A stretch of 64,000 nt of DNA. Source: Torymus aiolomorphi (taxonomy: Eukaryota; Arthropoda; Insecta; Hymenoptera; Torymidae). The translations under genes and the position numbers were made by a program. Positions 48,748 through 60,349 of this stretch are shown in pieces (within the stretch, counting starts at the first letter, position 1; each line of letters begins with the position of its first letter). Location: NCBI GenBank assembly GCA_036365515.1, contig CM070873.1:229911876-229975875 (forward strand). The letters run 5' to 3'. The notes beneath the pieces were generated by a model that did no database searches, was not told the DNA's origin, and saw nothing but the letters and a program-made list of their open reading frames with translations.

Positions 48748-49557
48748 CCCTAGTGGAAATTTAATTTGGGCAAAACGGTTTAAAACAATTCGTAACTGTT
48801 CAAATCTGTTTAAAACTGTTTATTAGTGTGAATTTTTGGACGTTTAAAACAGTTTAAACAGTTATGAACAATTTTGAATTTTTGTATTGAAAATGTACTG
48901 ATCAGACATTTATTTGATCAGTTTAAAACAGTCTTAAATAGTTATGAACAATTTTAAACAGTTTTAAAGAATTCAGAATTATTGTATTGAAAATGTACTG
49001 ATCATCAGGAAATTATTTGAAATAGTTTAAAACAGTTTTGAACAGTTTACAGCAGTTTTGAGCAAATTAAATTTCCAGTAAGGAAGCGACTTTTCGTCAT
49101 ATCTGCGACGACGGCGACATTAATAACTGTTCAAAACTGTTCAAAACTATTCTAAACAAATTCATATTGTTCAAACGAAAGTTCAGAACGAATTAAAACT
49201 GTTCAAAATTTTTTGAAACCATTCATAAATGTTCAAAACCATTTAAAACTGTTTAAAACAGTTCATAACTCTTCAAAATTATTTTAAACTGTTTTAAATA
49301 AATTCTTATTAATTAATAATATTTTAATACAAAAGTTCAAAACAGTTTTAAATTGTTCGTAAATGTTTAAAAAAGTTCAAAAGTGTTCAAAACTGTTTAA
49401 AACTGTTCATAACTGTTTAGAACTGTTTTAAACGTCCAAAAATTCACACTAATAAACAGCTTTAAACGGTTTTGAACAGTTTTAAACAATTTTAAACAGA
49501 TTTGAACAGTGGCGAATTGTTTTAAACTATTTTGAGCAAATTAAATTTCCACTAGGG
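48748..49557. mobile_element. foldback element of short self-complementary repeats, copy 2
   Basis: Perfect terminal inverted repeat CCCTAGTGGAAATTTAATTT at the left with its complement at the right (49538-49557). The body is again AAACTGTTCAAAACTG-type units in both orientations. An internal degenerate end (AAATTTCCAGTAAGG near 49070-49083) suggests a nested or composite copy. Related to 37273-37973. No coding capacity. Confidence 0.82.
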
Positions 49558-49749
49558 GACGACTCGATATATCCGATTTCCCATCTACTTTTCATGCAAA
49601 AGGATCCCTATTCCTGCACTTATTAAAAAAGTTATCCTCACTAGAAAAAGTTAACTTTCCTCCCTAGTTGCACAATGTACTATTTCATAAAAATAAATAT
49701 TTCTTGATATAAAATAAGTTACATATGTTATTTACACAATGTATAAATT

Positions 49750-51716
49750 TTACAATTCATCTTTACTTAAATCATTACTTAATATTCCTTCTAACTTCCT
49801 TATACTACCTATAAACAAAGGAATGCTGCTGGGTTTATGATTTATTACAAACATAAATGGATGATCTACTATAAAATCTTCTGTATCAAGAATCATCCGC
49901 CGAGATCGCATTTGAGCAACTGCAAAAATAATTCAGTTTCAAATTTCAGTTTCGCTTAATAGTTTCAATATCTTGCAACTTTTCATACACAAGTTACAAA
50001 CTATCATTTAGTTTTAAATTAATTATAAAAATTACCGGTTGCAACTGCAGCTTCTGATCCCTTTTCATCAACATTAATGTAAAGTTTTTGTAACACTTGA
50101 TCTACATATAAAGATTTTTCAGCCATAAGACTGAAATTGGCTTTTTCTTCAAAAATGGTATTTATTCCTAACTGAAAAATTAAATACATTATTGATATAG
50201 ATCGATTATAATTCAGCAACTTTTTACAGAATTAAGATTTACCTTTTTCAATGTTGGTTTTAAATCTATAGTAGATTCAATTTTAAATTTCGGCAATGAA
50301 AGTTCAATCTCCTTAGTAGTATAAGGTACTTTAGAAATGAAATCCCAATCAAATTTCTTTTCTAAATCATGCAAGCCATATCTCTCATTTGGAAGTATAA
50401 TAATCATTTCGAAGTCTTCAGTCTGTATAAAATTACAAAATTATTTATATAAAGTATTTTAATGAAGTAAAAAATTAGACTTGGAAATCAATGAAAAGTT
50501 ATATGTACCAAATATTTTATTTTAACAAAATTTGCGTTAAGACTTGGAATCTGACCATGTGGTAAGTTAAATGATTTATACATCGTTGGAACATTTATTT
50601 CAACTTTATTTATAGTATAAAATATTTTGTTTTCTGTAAGCACTTGCTCAAAGGAATTTGACCAAGCACTTCTAAAGTACAAGGCATTGATAAGTATTAC
50701 TTTTGTATCCTCATCAATATCACCTAAAATTGATAATAATTTACTATATTAATTATTATTAATGATAAAATTATTTGAAGTATATTGAAATGTAGTCAAT
50801 CATACCAGAGTTAACAATATGAGAAATTCTCCCTCGGGTTTTCACCTTTACCCATGAATTAATTTGGTTTGCAGATTCATCATTATTTTTAGAATTGATT
50901 TTTTCAATAAATATATTAAAAATATCTTTACTTGTACTCATAAAGTTTTGTAAAAGTGTAAAATCACTATTAATATATATAGCATTAACCATTTCTAATT
51001 CAGCTTTTTCAACATTCTGTAAAAAATATATACTGTAAATAAAAATATAACATACCATAATATTCAACTGATAATAAGATTACATTTAATGATGCAAGTA
51101 AATTTTTTAAGTTTTCATGTATATGGTCAGCGCCTATTAAGTGTAAGCCAGATTTTAATTCCTCCCTTGTCGTTCCATCAGCTCCATGAAGAAGTAACGA
51201 TAGAATAATATGTGCACTCAATGATGAACTAACTACATTTTCTTGAATTTGTTCTGAAGTCAGGGCCTAAAAATATATATTTATTCAGTTTCTTCTTATT
51301 TTTTCTAATCAATAACATTTTAATAAAAAATGTTTTACCTGAAATAAATTTGAAGAAAAATGCCTACAAGAATTTGAGAGTTGTGGAAATTGAATTGGTT
51401 CTTTTTGCATATTTGTATCAGTACAAAATGCTAGTTCAAGATTAAAAAGACTAATTATAATATAAATAACTGAAATGAAAAAGAATTATCTCATTATCTA
51501 TTCGAATTATTTGTTTAATTAGTTTGTGTATATATAACATATTTATTTGTTGACATTTGTATTCTCATCATACATCATCTAAAATATTATAAAAATGTAT
51601 TGAATTTTAGATTGATTACGAAAATCATTAATAGCTGTATTCTATTATTTGTGTATCTGAGTAATAAAGTACTTACGCTTTAAATCTATGTTTATTTTGT
51701 TGTGAAAACTTTTCAT
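49750..51716 (-). CDS. secretory-pathway serpin with furin-type reactive loop and KDEL tail
   Basis: Eight exons (5' to 3'): 51716-51677, 51469-51339, 51266-51084, 51016-50806, 50723-50509, 50422-50243, 50171-50036, 49919-49750. All are GT-AG and phase-consistent, giving 421 residues, normal for a serpin. An N-terminal signal peptide (LIYIIISLFNLELAFC) is followed by the serpin fold with NAIYINSDF, the hinge EKGSEAAVAT and the signature DHPFMFVI. The reactive loop contains MRSRRM; RSRR fits the furin/proprotein-convertase consensus R-x-[KR]-R. The protein ends SKDEL, an ER-retrieval signal. This combination matches the known insect convertase-inhibiting serpin (Drosophila Spn42Da isoform A, which ends HDEL). 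Predicted role: inhibitor of furin-like proteases in the ER/Golgi. It is divergent from Rabex-5, 485 bp away. Confidence 0.92.
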
Positions 51717-52201
51717 ATTCTTTTACACCGTCGTCCTGTTGTGAAATTGTTATAGGCAGTACATAGTTCATACTGAGGTGGAATTGTGAAACCTAACCCT
51801 ATGGACATATATATAGTGCACGATACAAAATGACAAGCCGCGGGGATATGATTGCAGTATATAAGTACTATGTGGACTGTACATGAAGTAAAACGGACAG
51901 CTAAATTAGAGCAAAACAAAACAGAATACCATAAAGGTTTAAATATAAGTACTGTTCAATATAAATTATAATTACTAAAACTCAAAAGACTCATCAACAA
52001 CATGTAAATGAGGTTTGATAAAGTGGAAATGAAGATTAATCATTTATTCGTCTTACTATAGCACTTTCTATTTTATTAAATGAGGTTATGAATGATTATT
52101 TTATTTAAAAGAATTTATTATAGTTTTGTAAACTTGGGAATAGTTTCTTATAAGTAAACATAAGTAATTAGTATTAGAATTACATCTGCTTAATATCAGA
52201 A
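51717..52201. promoter_or_regulatory. divergent serpin / Rabex-5 intergenic promoter
   Basis: Only 485 bp separate the two start codons, so both promoters and 5' untranslated regions must lie here unless further upstream exons exist. AT-rich; no clear TATA or initiator could be chosen. Confidence 0.45.
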
Positions 52202-54729
52202 ATGTATTCAACCAAGACTCCCAAGTATAGAATAGATGAATCTGACTTAAAGTGCAAAAATGGTTGTGATTATTATGGTAACGCTGCCTGGCAGGGTTAT
52301 TGTAGCGTTTGCCATAGACTGCAACAAAGAGCCTTACAAGAAGAACGAGAACGTGCACAAGTACAGAGCCGAGAAAGGTAAACAAATTTTGTCTAAATCA
52401 TGCAATGCTTATATACAAAGATTTTGATGAAACTAAACTTTGTTTCAAAACAATTACATCAGCTGAAATATTATATACTGTAATACTTTTTATTTATGAT
52501 ATATCCATGATATCTACAAATATGTTTATTTATAATACATTTAGTTATAACCAAATAAAGTAACAAATTAAAAATCATATGATTGTTATAGTGAAAGCAT
52601 AAGCCATGCAGAAAATCAACATCGTCAACAACAGCAACAATTACAACAGCAGCAGCAGCAACAACAAGATAAAAGTAAATCCAAGTTAGCAGCATTCTCT
52701 AGACTTCGAAAGTTACCAACAAAAGGCCCAGAACCAAAGCAATTATTGAGAGAACTTTATAGTAGTAGTGCGTCTGATCTTCAAAAAATTGAAGTGGATA
52801 ATAAAGATCTAATTACAATGTTTCACAAGACTCTTGTTGGTAGAGATGTTTCTAAGAAGATAAACCATTTTGTAAATGAAATTGTTGAGTATAAAGATAA
52901 TAAAAAAATAGAAAAATTATCTGATATAACACAAAACTTCTATCAACATTTTTCAAAACGAATGGAAGATAGCCCTATTTACAAAGGTAATAGATAAAAA
53001 AATTTTTTTATGCACAGTAACTTAAATAACCTTATTATTTTTTTTTTTTATTTTATATAGATGTTCCAGCAGATATTAAGGATAGACTTCTTGATTATGT
53101 TGAAAGGTACACAATGACTTTACTATATAGAATCGTATTTTGTCCTCCTTATACTAATGATGAAGAAAAAGATCTAGAGATTCAAAAAAGAATAAGACAA
53201 TTAAATTGGGTTAGTGGTAAAAATTTGGAATGCAAAATCCATGAAACTAGTGTTGAAGTTAGAGAACTTGTTTATACATCAATGATGGGTATGTAAATAC
53301 AAATACTAAATTTAATGAACAAATTTTATTTTCTAGTAAGTTTTAAAATTTTACATTTAATATTATAGATTTATTAAATATGGATGCAGCAAAAGCACCT
53401 CAAGAAAAGCTTGCTTGTATTGTTCATTGTTGTAGTAACATATTTTTATTATTACAACAATCTGTTGGAGGTCCTGCTTCAGCAGATGAATTTTTACCAG
53501 CCTTAATTTTTATTGTTTTAAAGGCAAATCCAGCAAGATTAAAAAGTAACATAAATTTTATAACAAGATTTTGCAATGCTAGCAGACTTATGACTGGAGA
53601 GGGTGGTTACTATTTTACAAATTTGGTATGATACAGTATTTTATTTTGATTTTGTCTTAAAATTTGTTTCTTAAATCAAGTAATTGTTTTAGATATCATG
53701 ATATTATGATACTTTGTAATTATTGTTCTAGTGCTGTGCTGTGTCATTTATTGAGAGTCTCACTGCAGAATCTTTAAATATGACTAAAAGTGATTTTAAT
53801 GCATATATGTCAGGAGAAAGAGTACCAGCTAATACATGGGAGTCAGCTCTTATGATTTGTGAAGTGAGTATAAGTCAAATAAATAGTAAACAGTTATAAA
53901 ATTTGACTAAGTAAACAATTTTATTTACATTGGAAAAATTTTTTAGAATTTGCATTTAATATGTGAAAATATTACAACATTACAAGAATTGAAAAAAGAT
54001 AATGATAGTATATTACAAGAAGCTGATGAAATGAAGCAAGATATGATTGAATTTCGTAAGAGGATAGAAGACAGTGTAAATATTGCTATAGAAAAATGTC
54101 CCCTTATTATTACAAAAAGTCAAAAAGTCCCAACAAATATAGACTGTGATATTGAGGATTGCCCTGAATTACCTTCACCTATAATACCAAAGGTAGGAGA
54201 ATCTTTTCGTTTGGTTTGTATTTCCAAAATGAAATCTTTAAAAATTTAAATAAATGATTATCTTTAATAACTATTTTAGATTTATACTCAGCCTCCAGAA
54301 AATCAAGCAAACAATGATATATCATCGAATCAACAAAATTTAAATACATCTTCAGCAAAAGAATATTCAACACCCTCACCTACATTTGATTTTCCATTAT
54401 TTGGTAGTAATTACGGAATGGAATCTGGAAAAGGTGATGATGATACAAGCCTTATTAGTTTAGATCCTCATGGTGACAATATAAGCAATGACTTCCAAAT
54501 GGCAGAGAAATGTTCATCTAATAATCTGTTGGATGATATGCAATGTAGTGATGAAAATTTACCTTCTCCACTTAAACCCATAGCTTCGCTACAAGATGAT
54601 TATCATGGTTTCTCTTTACAAGGGTCAACTATTCCAACAATTCCTTGTAATACAGGAGATCTATCTTTTAATTCTGCTTCTTCAGAAGTAAATTCTGATA
54701 ATTATTCTACATACCACAAAAATAACTGA
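52202..54729 (+). CDS. Rabex-5: Rabex-5 / RABGEF1, Rab5 guanine-nucleotide exchange factor
   Basis: Seven coding exons: 52202-52377, 52592-52986, 53061-53288, 53369-53625, 53732-53863, 53947-54192, 54280-54729, all GT-AG and phase-consistent, 627 residues. An N-terminal A20-type zinc finger (C18-x3-C22-x11-C34-x2-C37) binds ubiquitin and acts as an E3 in known members. A Q-rich tract (about 68-82), a helical bundle and the VPS9 domain (about 190-375) follow. The VPS9 motifs are [19 protein letters not shown], with catalytic Asp306, and GYYFTNL, with the conserved Tyr. A coiled coil (about 400-440, [16 protein letters not shown]) is the expected Rabaptin-5 contact. A long Ser/Asn-rich tail makes it longer than human RABGEF1. 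Function: activates Rab5 on early endosomes. Confidence 0.96.
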
Positions 54730-56432
54730 TAATTAAATATGATCCAAAGTAAAAAGCAGCTCATAATTTTATTAAACTGTAATTATAAAATTATTACAAT
54801 TTTAATCATAGGTTATTTGTATAAAAAATTAACTATTGTAACTAGACAAATTTAACAAATAGGTATCTCAAGAATACAATATTTATTTATTTATCACATA
54901 TATTAATTTATATTATATGTGTACAAGTGTATATAAAAAATGACGATTATTAGAATTATAATAAAATATAACTTCAAAATAAAGATATTTAATTGAGGAT
55001 TATAAGGTTTAGTAAATAAAAATACACTTGAAATTTACAGAGAATTTTTTATTTCCGCTTTACGATATTAAAACTAGCATGCCAAAATACATTATATTTG
55101 ACATTTTCTACAATTTTTCTAACTTCAATTTTTCCAAAATACAACAGCTCGTCTTCTACAGGACTCTGTACTCTGGGGCATTCATAGTCTTATTTTTTTA
55201 CAATTTATATTTCATCAAGCTATTTACAAAACGTTTTCGAAATAACTTTTTTTTTGTACAAATGTAAGTTTTGGAAAATAAGTGAATTTAATATTACAAA
55301 CTCACATAATGAAACTTAATTATAAATTCCAACACTTGATAAAATAAGCAATAGTATTTTGTTCTAAAAATAATAATACATTTTACATATCCTTGCTTAC
55401 CCTATGGAATGTTTTCAGTAATAATAAACAAAAAACTTTCAATATATTTTGATGATAATATCATAGTTGTGCAATTAAGCTTTAAAAAGTTTACCAAAAA
55501 TAATAATATTCAATAAATTGGTACATTAATATTGTTCTGATAATTAAATCACTTCACTACAAACATCTATTATTATCACCAATATTTACATCTACCCTGT
55601 CAGACTAAATTTTATTTGACATTGCACATTATAAGCATTTTATCAAAGACTAGCAAAAGCAAGATACAGTATAAAATCGACGCTTCTTTTGTCAGGTAAT
55701 TTTCAGATTTTTCACAGAATGAATAAAAAAATCTTATACAATAAATAAAATTAAAAGCTAACTGAATCATTAATATACAAAATTTTTACAGGTGGTTTTA
55801 ATTTGTCTACATCTCTTAATTCCAAACAGTCTTTAGTAGGGTTTTACAGAGCAAGTCCAAAATTATTTATATTGACACATGTGGTTGATAGTTAATAATG
55901 GACATATTCAATAGTTTATAGGAAAGTATGTACTTTAATGTACAAATCTGTTCACAGGTCAGGAAATGAGTGGATAATTAAAATTATTATTATCCATCTC
56001 ATGAAGCTACTGTGATGACACAATTTAAAAAAGTGTTGTATTGTCTATAGAGAATCACAAAATGCTATGAGAACTTTAAGTCATAGCACATTGCATCTGA
56101 AGAAAAAATAAAAATTTTATTTACACGCTTGAATATTATTTTAAGTACATTCTTCTTTTTTTAAGTTATCATTAATTACTGAGTATGTTTTAAATGCACT
56201 TATAATTTATATCAATTAACTATGCATTTTGTAATATTGTATCTTTCAAAATGTTTCAAATAAGTTAAATCAAATAATAATTTTTAATGGTAAGATAGTA
56301 CTGGTAAAGTAATTAAATATATGATATGTACATACTAGTAATTAGTTTTTGTTTCAGGTAAGATTTTATCTAATTTTTTTAGATTCTAGCTTAATGGTCC
56401 TATAAAAATAATTATCTAGTATTAACGTAGGT
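54730..56432. other. convergent 3' region between Rabex-5 and C5-epimerase
   Basis: AT-rich, with several AATAAA-like signals (for example near 54979), consistent with two converging 3' untranslated regions. An open frame at 55028-55267 is low-complexity and is not called. Confidence 0.5.
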
Positions 56433-58507
56433 TTAATTGTGCGCCGCTTTTTTACCGCTCATGTAATCTATCCATCTTTCAGAAGTTGTTACAAAAATAG
56501 GGTCATTATCAATCGTCATTAATAAAAGGAGTTGATTAACATGAGTTGCGTGATAATCCCAACGAGCTAAATTAGGGGCGATTTTCAGTGTAAAATGTCG
56601 AAGATCATATGTAGTCCCCGATCCAGTATCGAATAATGTTAGCATATTTTTCAAGGAAGTCATACCTTGATCAAATAACTTTTTAGCCTCTTCTGCATCT
56701 TTACTTGATGCTATACTCTTTAAATCGTAGAGCCCAATAAGGGAATATATAAATCCATTAAGAATAAATGATGAAGGCGTTGTTGGGTACTCCTCATACC
56801 AAACATATTTGTCTAAATAATATGCTGCAACCCCACCCTTATTAGAAGGGACTTGGAACGGTCGTAAACCTCTTATAGCAGCTTGTAAATATTTTTCATC
56901 ACCTGAATGGTAATAAGCACGAGATAATACAGAAATTGCATGTCCCTGGCCCATACTAGAATACCTAAAAAATATTAAATTTATGTATTTCATATTCAAT
57001 ACACATAAATAATGTAATAGAAAATAAAAAATAAATGTAAAAAAGAATATATCAGTGAATAAGAAAGGAATAAAAGTAATCCAATATGTAATGTTTAATT
57101 TCCCACTATTGGTTTCATTTTGATTTTAATAAGATTATAACTTTTTACCAAAACCCTTAAAAATCATTTTAGTAATATCATACCATCCAGGTTCAAGAAT
57201 GGCCATTCCATTGGCAACTTTTCTTTTTACAGGATTAGGCCAACCTCCAGAAGTAATATTTTGATTTGCAACAAACCAACGTGCTGCATCATAAAATTGC
57301 TCCATATGCTCACTTGTTGATAGAGTAACATTATCAATCATTCCTGAACCGTTCAATATAATTCTAACAACTTTTAATTTCGATCTGGACAATTTTCTCT
57401 TTGTTTTATCAAGACTAAGACCTTTTTGTAAATCAATCATTAAATCTCTAGTTAGGCGTCTCCAGTGATTGTACACTTGTCCTATTCCATAATAAACATG
57501 ATTATTATATGTATGTATGACCAGATTATTTGTTACATAATGTAGGTAATAAATGTCTTTTTTCTCTCTCATTTGTAATTCAACAGTGATACTGCCATTA
57601 TCACGAATACAAAGATCAAGTTTTAGCATAAGTTTTAATACATGATCTAATTTTATTGAAATTCCAGAAGTACTTGTTTCTGGAGTTGCATATTTCATTA
57701 CAAAACTATTTACTCGTTTGTCATATACTCGACTCATAACTGAACCTTGAGGTACAATCCAATCTTGCTTAATTTTATCTGCATCCTCAATAACTTTCTT
57801 GACAGATTCAGGCTCTGTCAAATTTTTACTATAGTGAGATAATCCAAACTGTGCAATTTGTGTAGGATAATAATACCCTTGACTTTCCCATTGTGTTGAT
57901 ATTGGTACACCATCTATACCACTGACACATTTTACTCTTTCTCTTACTTCCACATTATAATTTTCAAAAGTCATAAATACTCCTCTAGAATCATATTTAA
58001 CTTTTCTATCAATAATTTTGGAATAACTATGATACCAATCAAAACGCTCCAATCCATCATTTATTACTATTTTTCCATAAATCTAAAAAAACACAAAACA
58101 GTATTAATATTTATTATTAATAAAACATTTAATTATTGTAAAATTTAATTTAATTTAGAATTAAACCTCAAAATATTTATGTATAAAAGAAAATGGAATA
58201 TAAACTTCATCTCCTTCTTTACGACAACTAATTGTCTTTCTTCCATTAATTAAACAGTCGATTTCCTGATATCCCAGTTCATTATTGGAACGATCCTGTG
58301 AAAGTTAAAAAGTTTAGGTATAAAAATATATATAGACAAGGTTGATCAATTTTACTACAATCTTACTTTGTGTTGAAATTGAGACTTCCAGTCTGAATTT
58401 TTAAGAAAAAAAGAACTACTGCAATTATTCCATGATGTAAATATAGAACTCAGGACTCCAACAATCAGTAGTAATACAAATGTTTTAAAATTAATCCTCA
58501 TCATCAT
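56433..58507 (-). CDS. Glce: D-glucuronyl C5-epimerase (heparan sulfate)
   Basis: Four coding exons: 58507-58367, 58295-58167, 58082-57184, 56964-56433, phase-consistent, 566 residues (human GLCE 617). A short cytoplasmic start (MMMRINFK) and one membrane anchor ([15 protein letters not shown]) make it a type II Golgi protein. It converts D-glucuronic to L-iduronic acid in heparan sulfate. Conserved segments include [31 protein letters not shown] (spanning the last intron), [30 protein letters not shown] and [15 protein letters not shown]. These hold the tyrosines known to matter in the human enzyme. The third exon's true donor is after GGATG at 57184; read-through gives a false ending at 57135. 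A splice acceptor at 58514/58515 and a donor near 58599/58600 indicate a non-coding first exon. Confidence 0.96.
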
Positions 58508-58514
58508 ATACAAC

Positions 58515-59836
58515 CTGTTTGTAAAAAAAAATTCATTTTGTGCTCATTATTCATCATTGAAAGAGAAATCAACAGCAACAAAAGCAACATCTACTTACAT
58601 GATTGTTATATGTAAAACACTCAATCGCCTCGTTTGCGGAGCCGATGAGCATTTTATTAATTTACAACCTCCTCAACTATTCAACTTCAGCGTGCCTTCA
58701 GCATTCGATTGAACGCCTAAAAAAGGACTGGTCAGACGGACGAAAAAGGTTGTTCATCCTTCCAAATAGGCTCGCTTCCCTCGGCCGAGTCGAAGCCTTT
58801 TACAACACTGAATGTTTAACCGAATCGCAAATGGGCGGCGGGCACTCGCCACGCTCCTCGAAGGCAAGGTGTGAAAAAGGGAATAAAATGCACCAGCGAT
58901 TACATGGTGAATTGGTAACTGCGGCTAAAAGGCGAAAATTCTCGCGGAGAAAGTTGTGTACAAGCAACCTACACAGGTTTCCATATCTGTGAATTCATGT
59001 ACAGTTACTGTATAAGCGGAGCCTGTCATCGTCTGCTACTAACCCACGTCCCCCACCATACTAGAATCCACGAAGGCGCACGAAGTGTGAATTTACACTA
59101 CTCACCTATATATATTATGTATATATATGTATATATATGTATACGAACATATGTCACTCGTGCTAACTTACCAGGTGAATCAGATTTACTTTGCTAGGTA
59201 GTTTATACTATTCTTTTTATAAATAAATATATTTGATGTATACGTATGTGTCTGTAAAGTTTAAAATATGTCTTAAAATTATTAAAATACATTGTAAAAA
59301 TTACACTTCATTCAGACAAATTAAAATATTTAAAACATGACGTCATAATCTAAGAACGAATTAAGACTTTTTATTTATGCGCGCCAAAGAAAAATATCAT
59401 TAAAAGATAATCACATTATAGTTATGGCACTAATGTTTAGGTTAATATAAATGTTATTTTTATTTCATAATCGATTAATATTATTATCGAGAATAATTAT
59501 ATTTACAAAAAATGAATTACATTTTAATACCTAAATCAAGTAATCGCAGCTGTTCTAATCTACTTTAAATTAATTCATGAATAAAATAATAGATGAGCAA
59601 CTATTTTAGTCAATATCAAAGATTACAATGCTTTTTAAATTTTTTTTTTATTTTAAATATTTGTATATAAAATATTAATAAGTATATCACATATTTTATT
59701 TCATACAAATTTTGTTAATTGTATAGAATTATTGTATTTACATATTTTTTCTATAAATACGTATCTTACAGTCAACTAAATAAAAATATAAATGTAAAAA
59801 CTAACTTAAAACTTTGCATACTTTGAAAAACTTATA
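58515..59836. other. 5' region of C5-epimerase and AT-rich spacer
   Basis: A GTAAGTAG donor on the minus strand at about 58599 marks the end of an untranslated exon whose start is not visible. An open frame at 58603-58992 (plus) overlaps this and lacks protein-family features. The rest is AT-rich. Confidence 0.45.
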
Positions 59837-60100
59837 AATTTGGATAATGAGACTCGGGTGGTAATACTATCAACTTATTTATTCATTAAAATAAATAACG
59901 ACGTTTCGGCCCGTACAGAACGACGTACGTTACAAGGCCCTCATCAGGTTCCAATTTAGTTATTTCTACAAAAACAACACGGCAACACGCTAGATGGTAG
60001 AGCGGTGAATACAAGCTTCTGTAAGGGCCGAAACGTCGTTATTTACTTTAATGAATAAATAAGTTGATAGTATTACCACCTGAGTCTTATTATCCAAATT
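59837..60100. mobile_element. 264-bp inverted-repeat element carrying hammerhead-like motif
   Basis: Arms of about 75 bp are near-perfect inverted copies: AATTTGGATAATGAGACTCG at the left and the complement of AATTTGGATAATAAGACTCA at the right. They continue through GTTGATAGTATTACCACC and AACGACGTTTCGGCC. The centre (59912-60023) is unique and contains a hammerhead-like core on the minus strand. No ORF. The arrangement recalls short elements and Penelope-like termini with ribozymes; the family is unassigned. Confidence 0.8.
59900..59948 (-). ncRNA. hammerhead-ribozyme-like core
   Basis: Read on the minus strand: CCTGATGAGGGCC, then about 23 bases, then GGGCCGAAACGTC. This gives the two invariant hammerhead boxes CUGAUGA and GAAAC separated by a plausible stem II (GGCC-U-GUA pairing with UAC-G-GGCC, one bulge). 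Stems I and III could not be settled by eye. Hammerheads with this GAAACGUC arrangement are known in Penelope-like retroelements. Activity is unproven. Confidence 0.45.
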
Positions 60101-60349
60101 AATCTATGGCTATCACTAGAGTCATTTAATCATTAAAACTTATAAATGTTACACCCATTTCATAGTAATTGTCATTATGTTATTCCCAGATATTCTTTAT
60201 CCTTCTTTATTTATTCAACCAAAATTTATATGAAGTAAAATCTCGCAGAGGTAAACGCAGTTATCTGTTCGTTGGGCGAAACAAGACTTCTGTGAAACAA
60301 GATTAATTAAAATTTGTTTTTGCATTTAATTTTGTAAAATGTAGATATT

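Noticed and set aside
55028..55267. 79-codon Phe/Tyr-rich frame
   Set aside because: AT-rich 3' region; composition explains it.
57135..57183. Apparent alternative C-terminus of the C5-epimerase (DITKMIF...)
   Set aside because: Intron read-through; splicing at 57184 restores the conserved EPGWYSSMGQG.
58603..58992. 129-codon plus-strand frame upstream of the C5-epimerase
   Set aside because: Overlaps the epimerase untranslated exon on the other strand and shows no domain.
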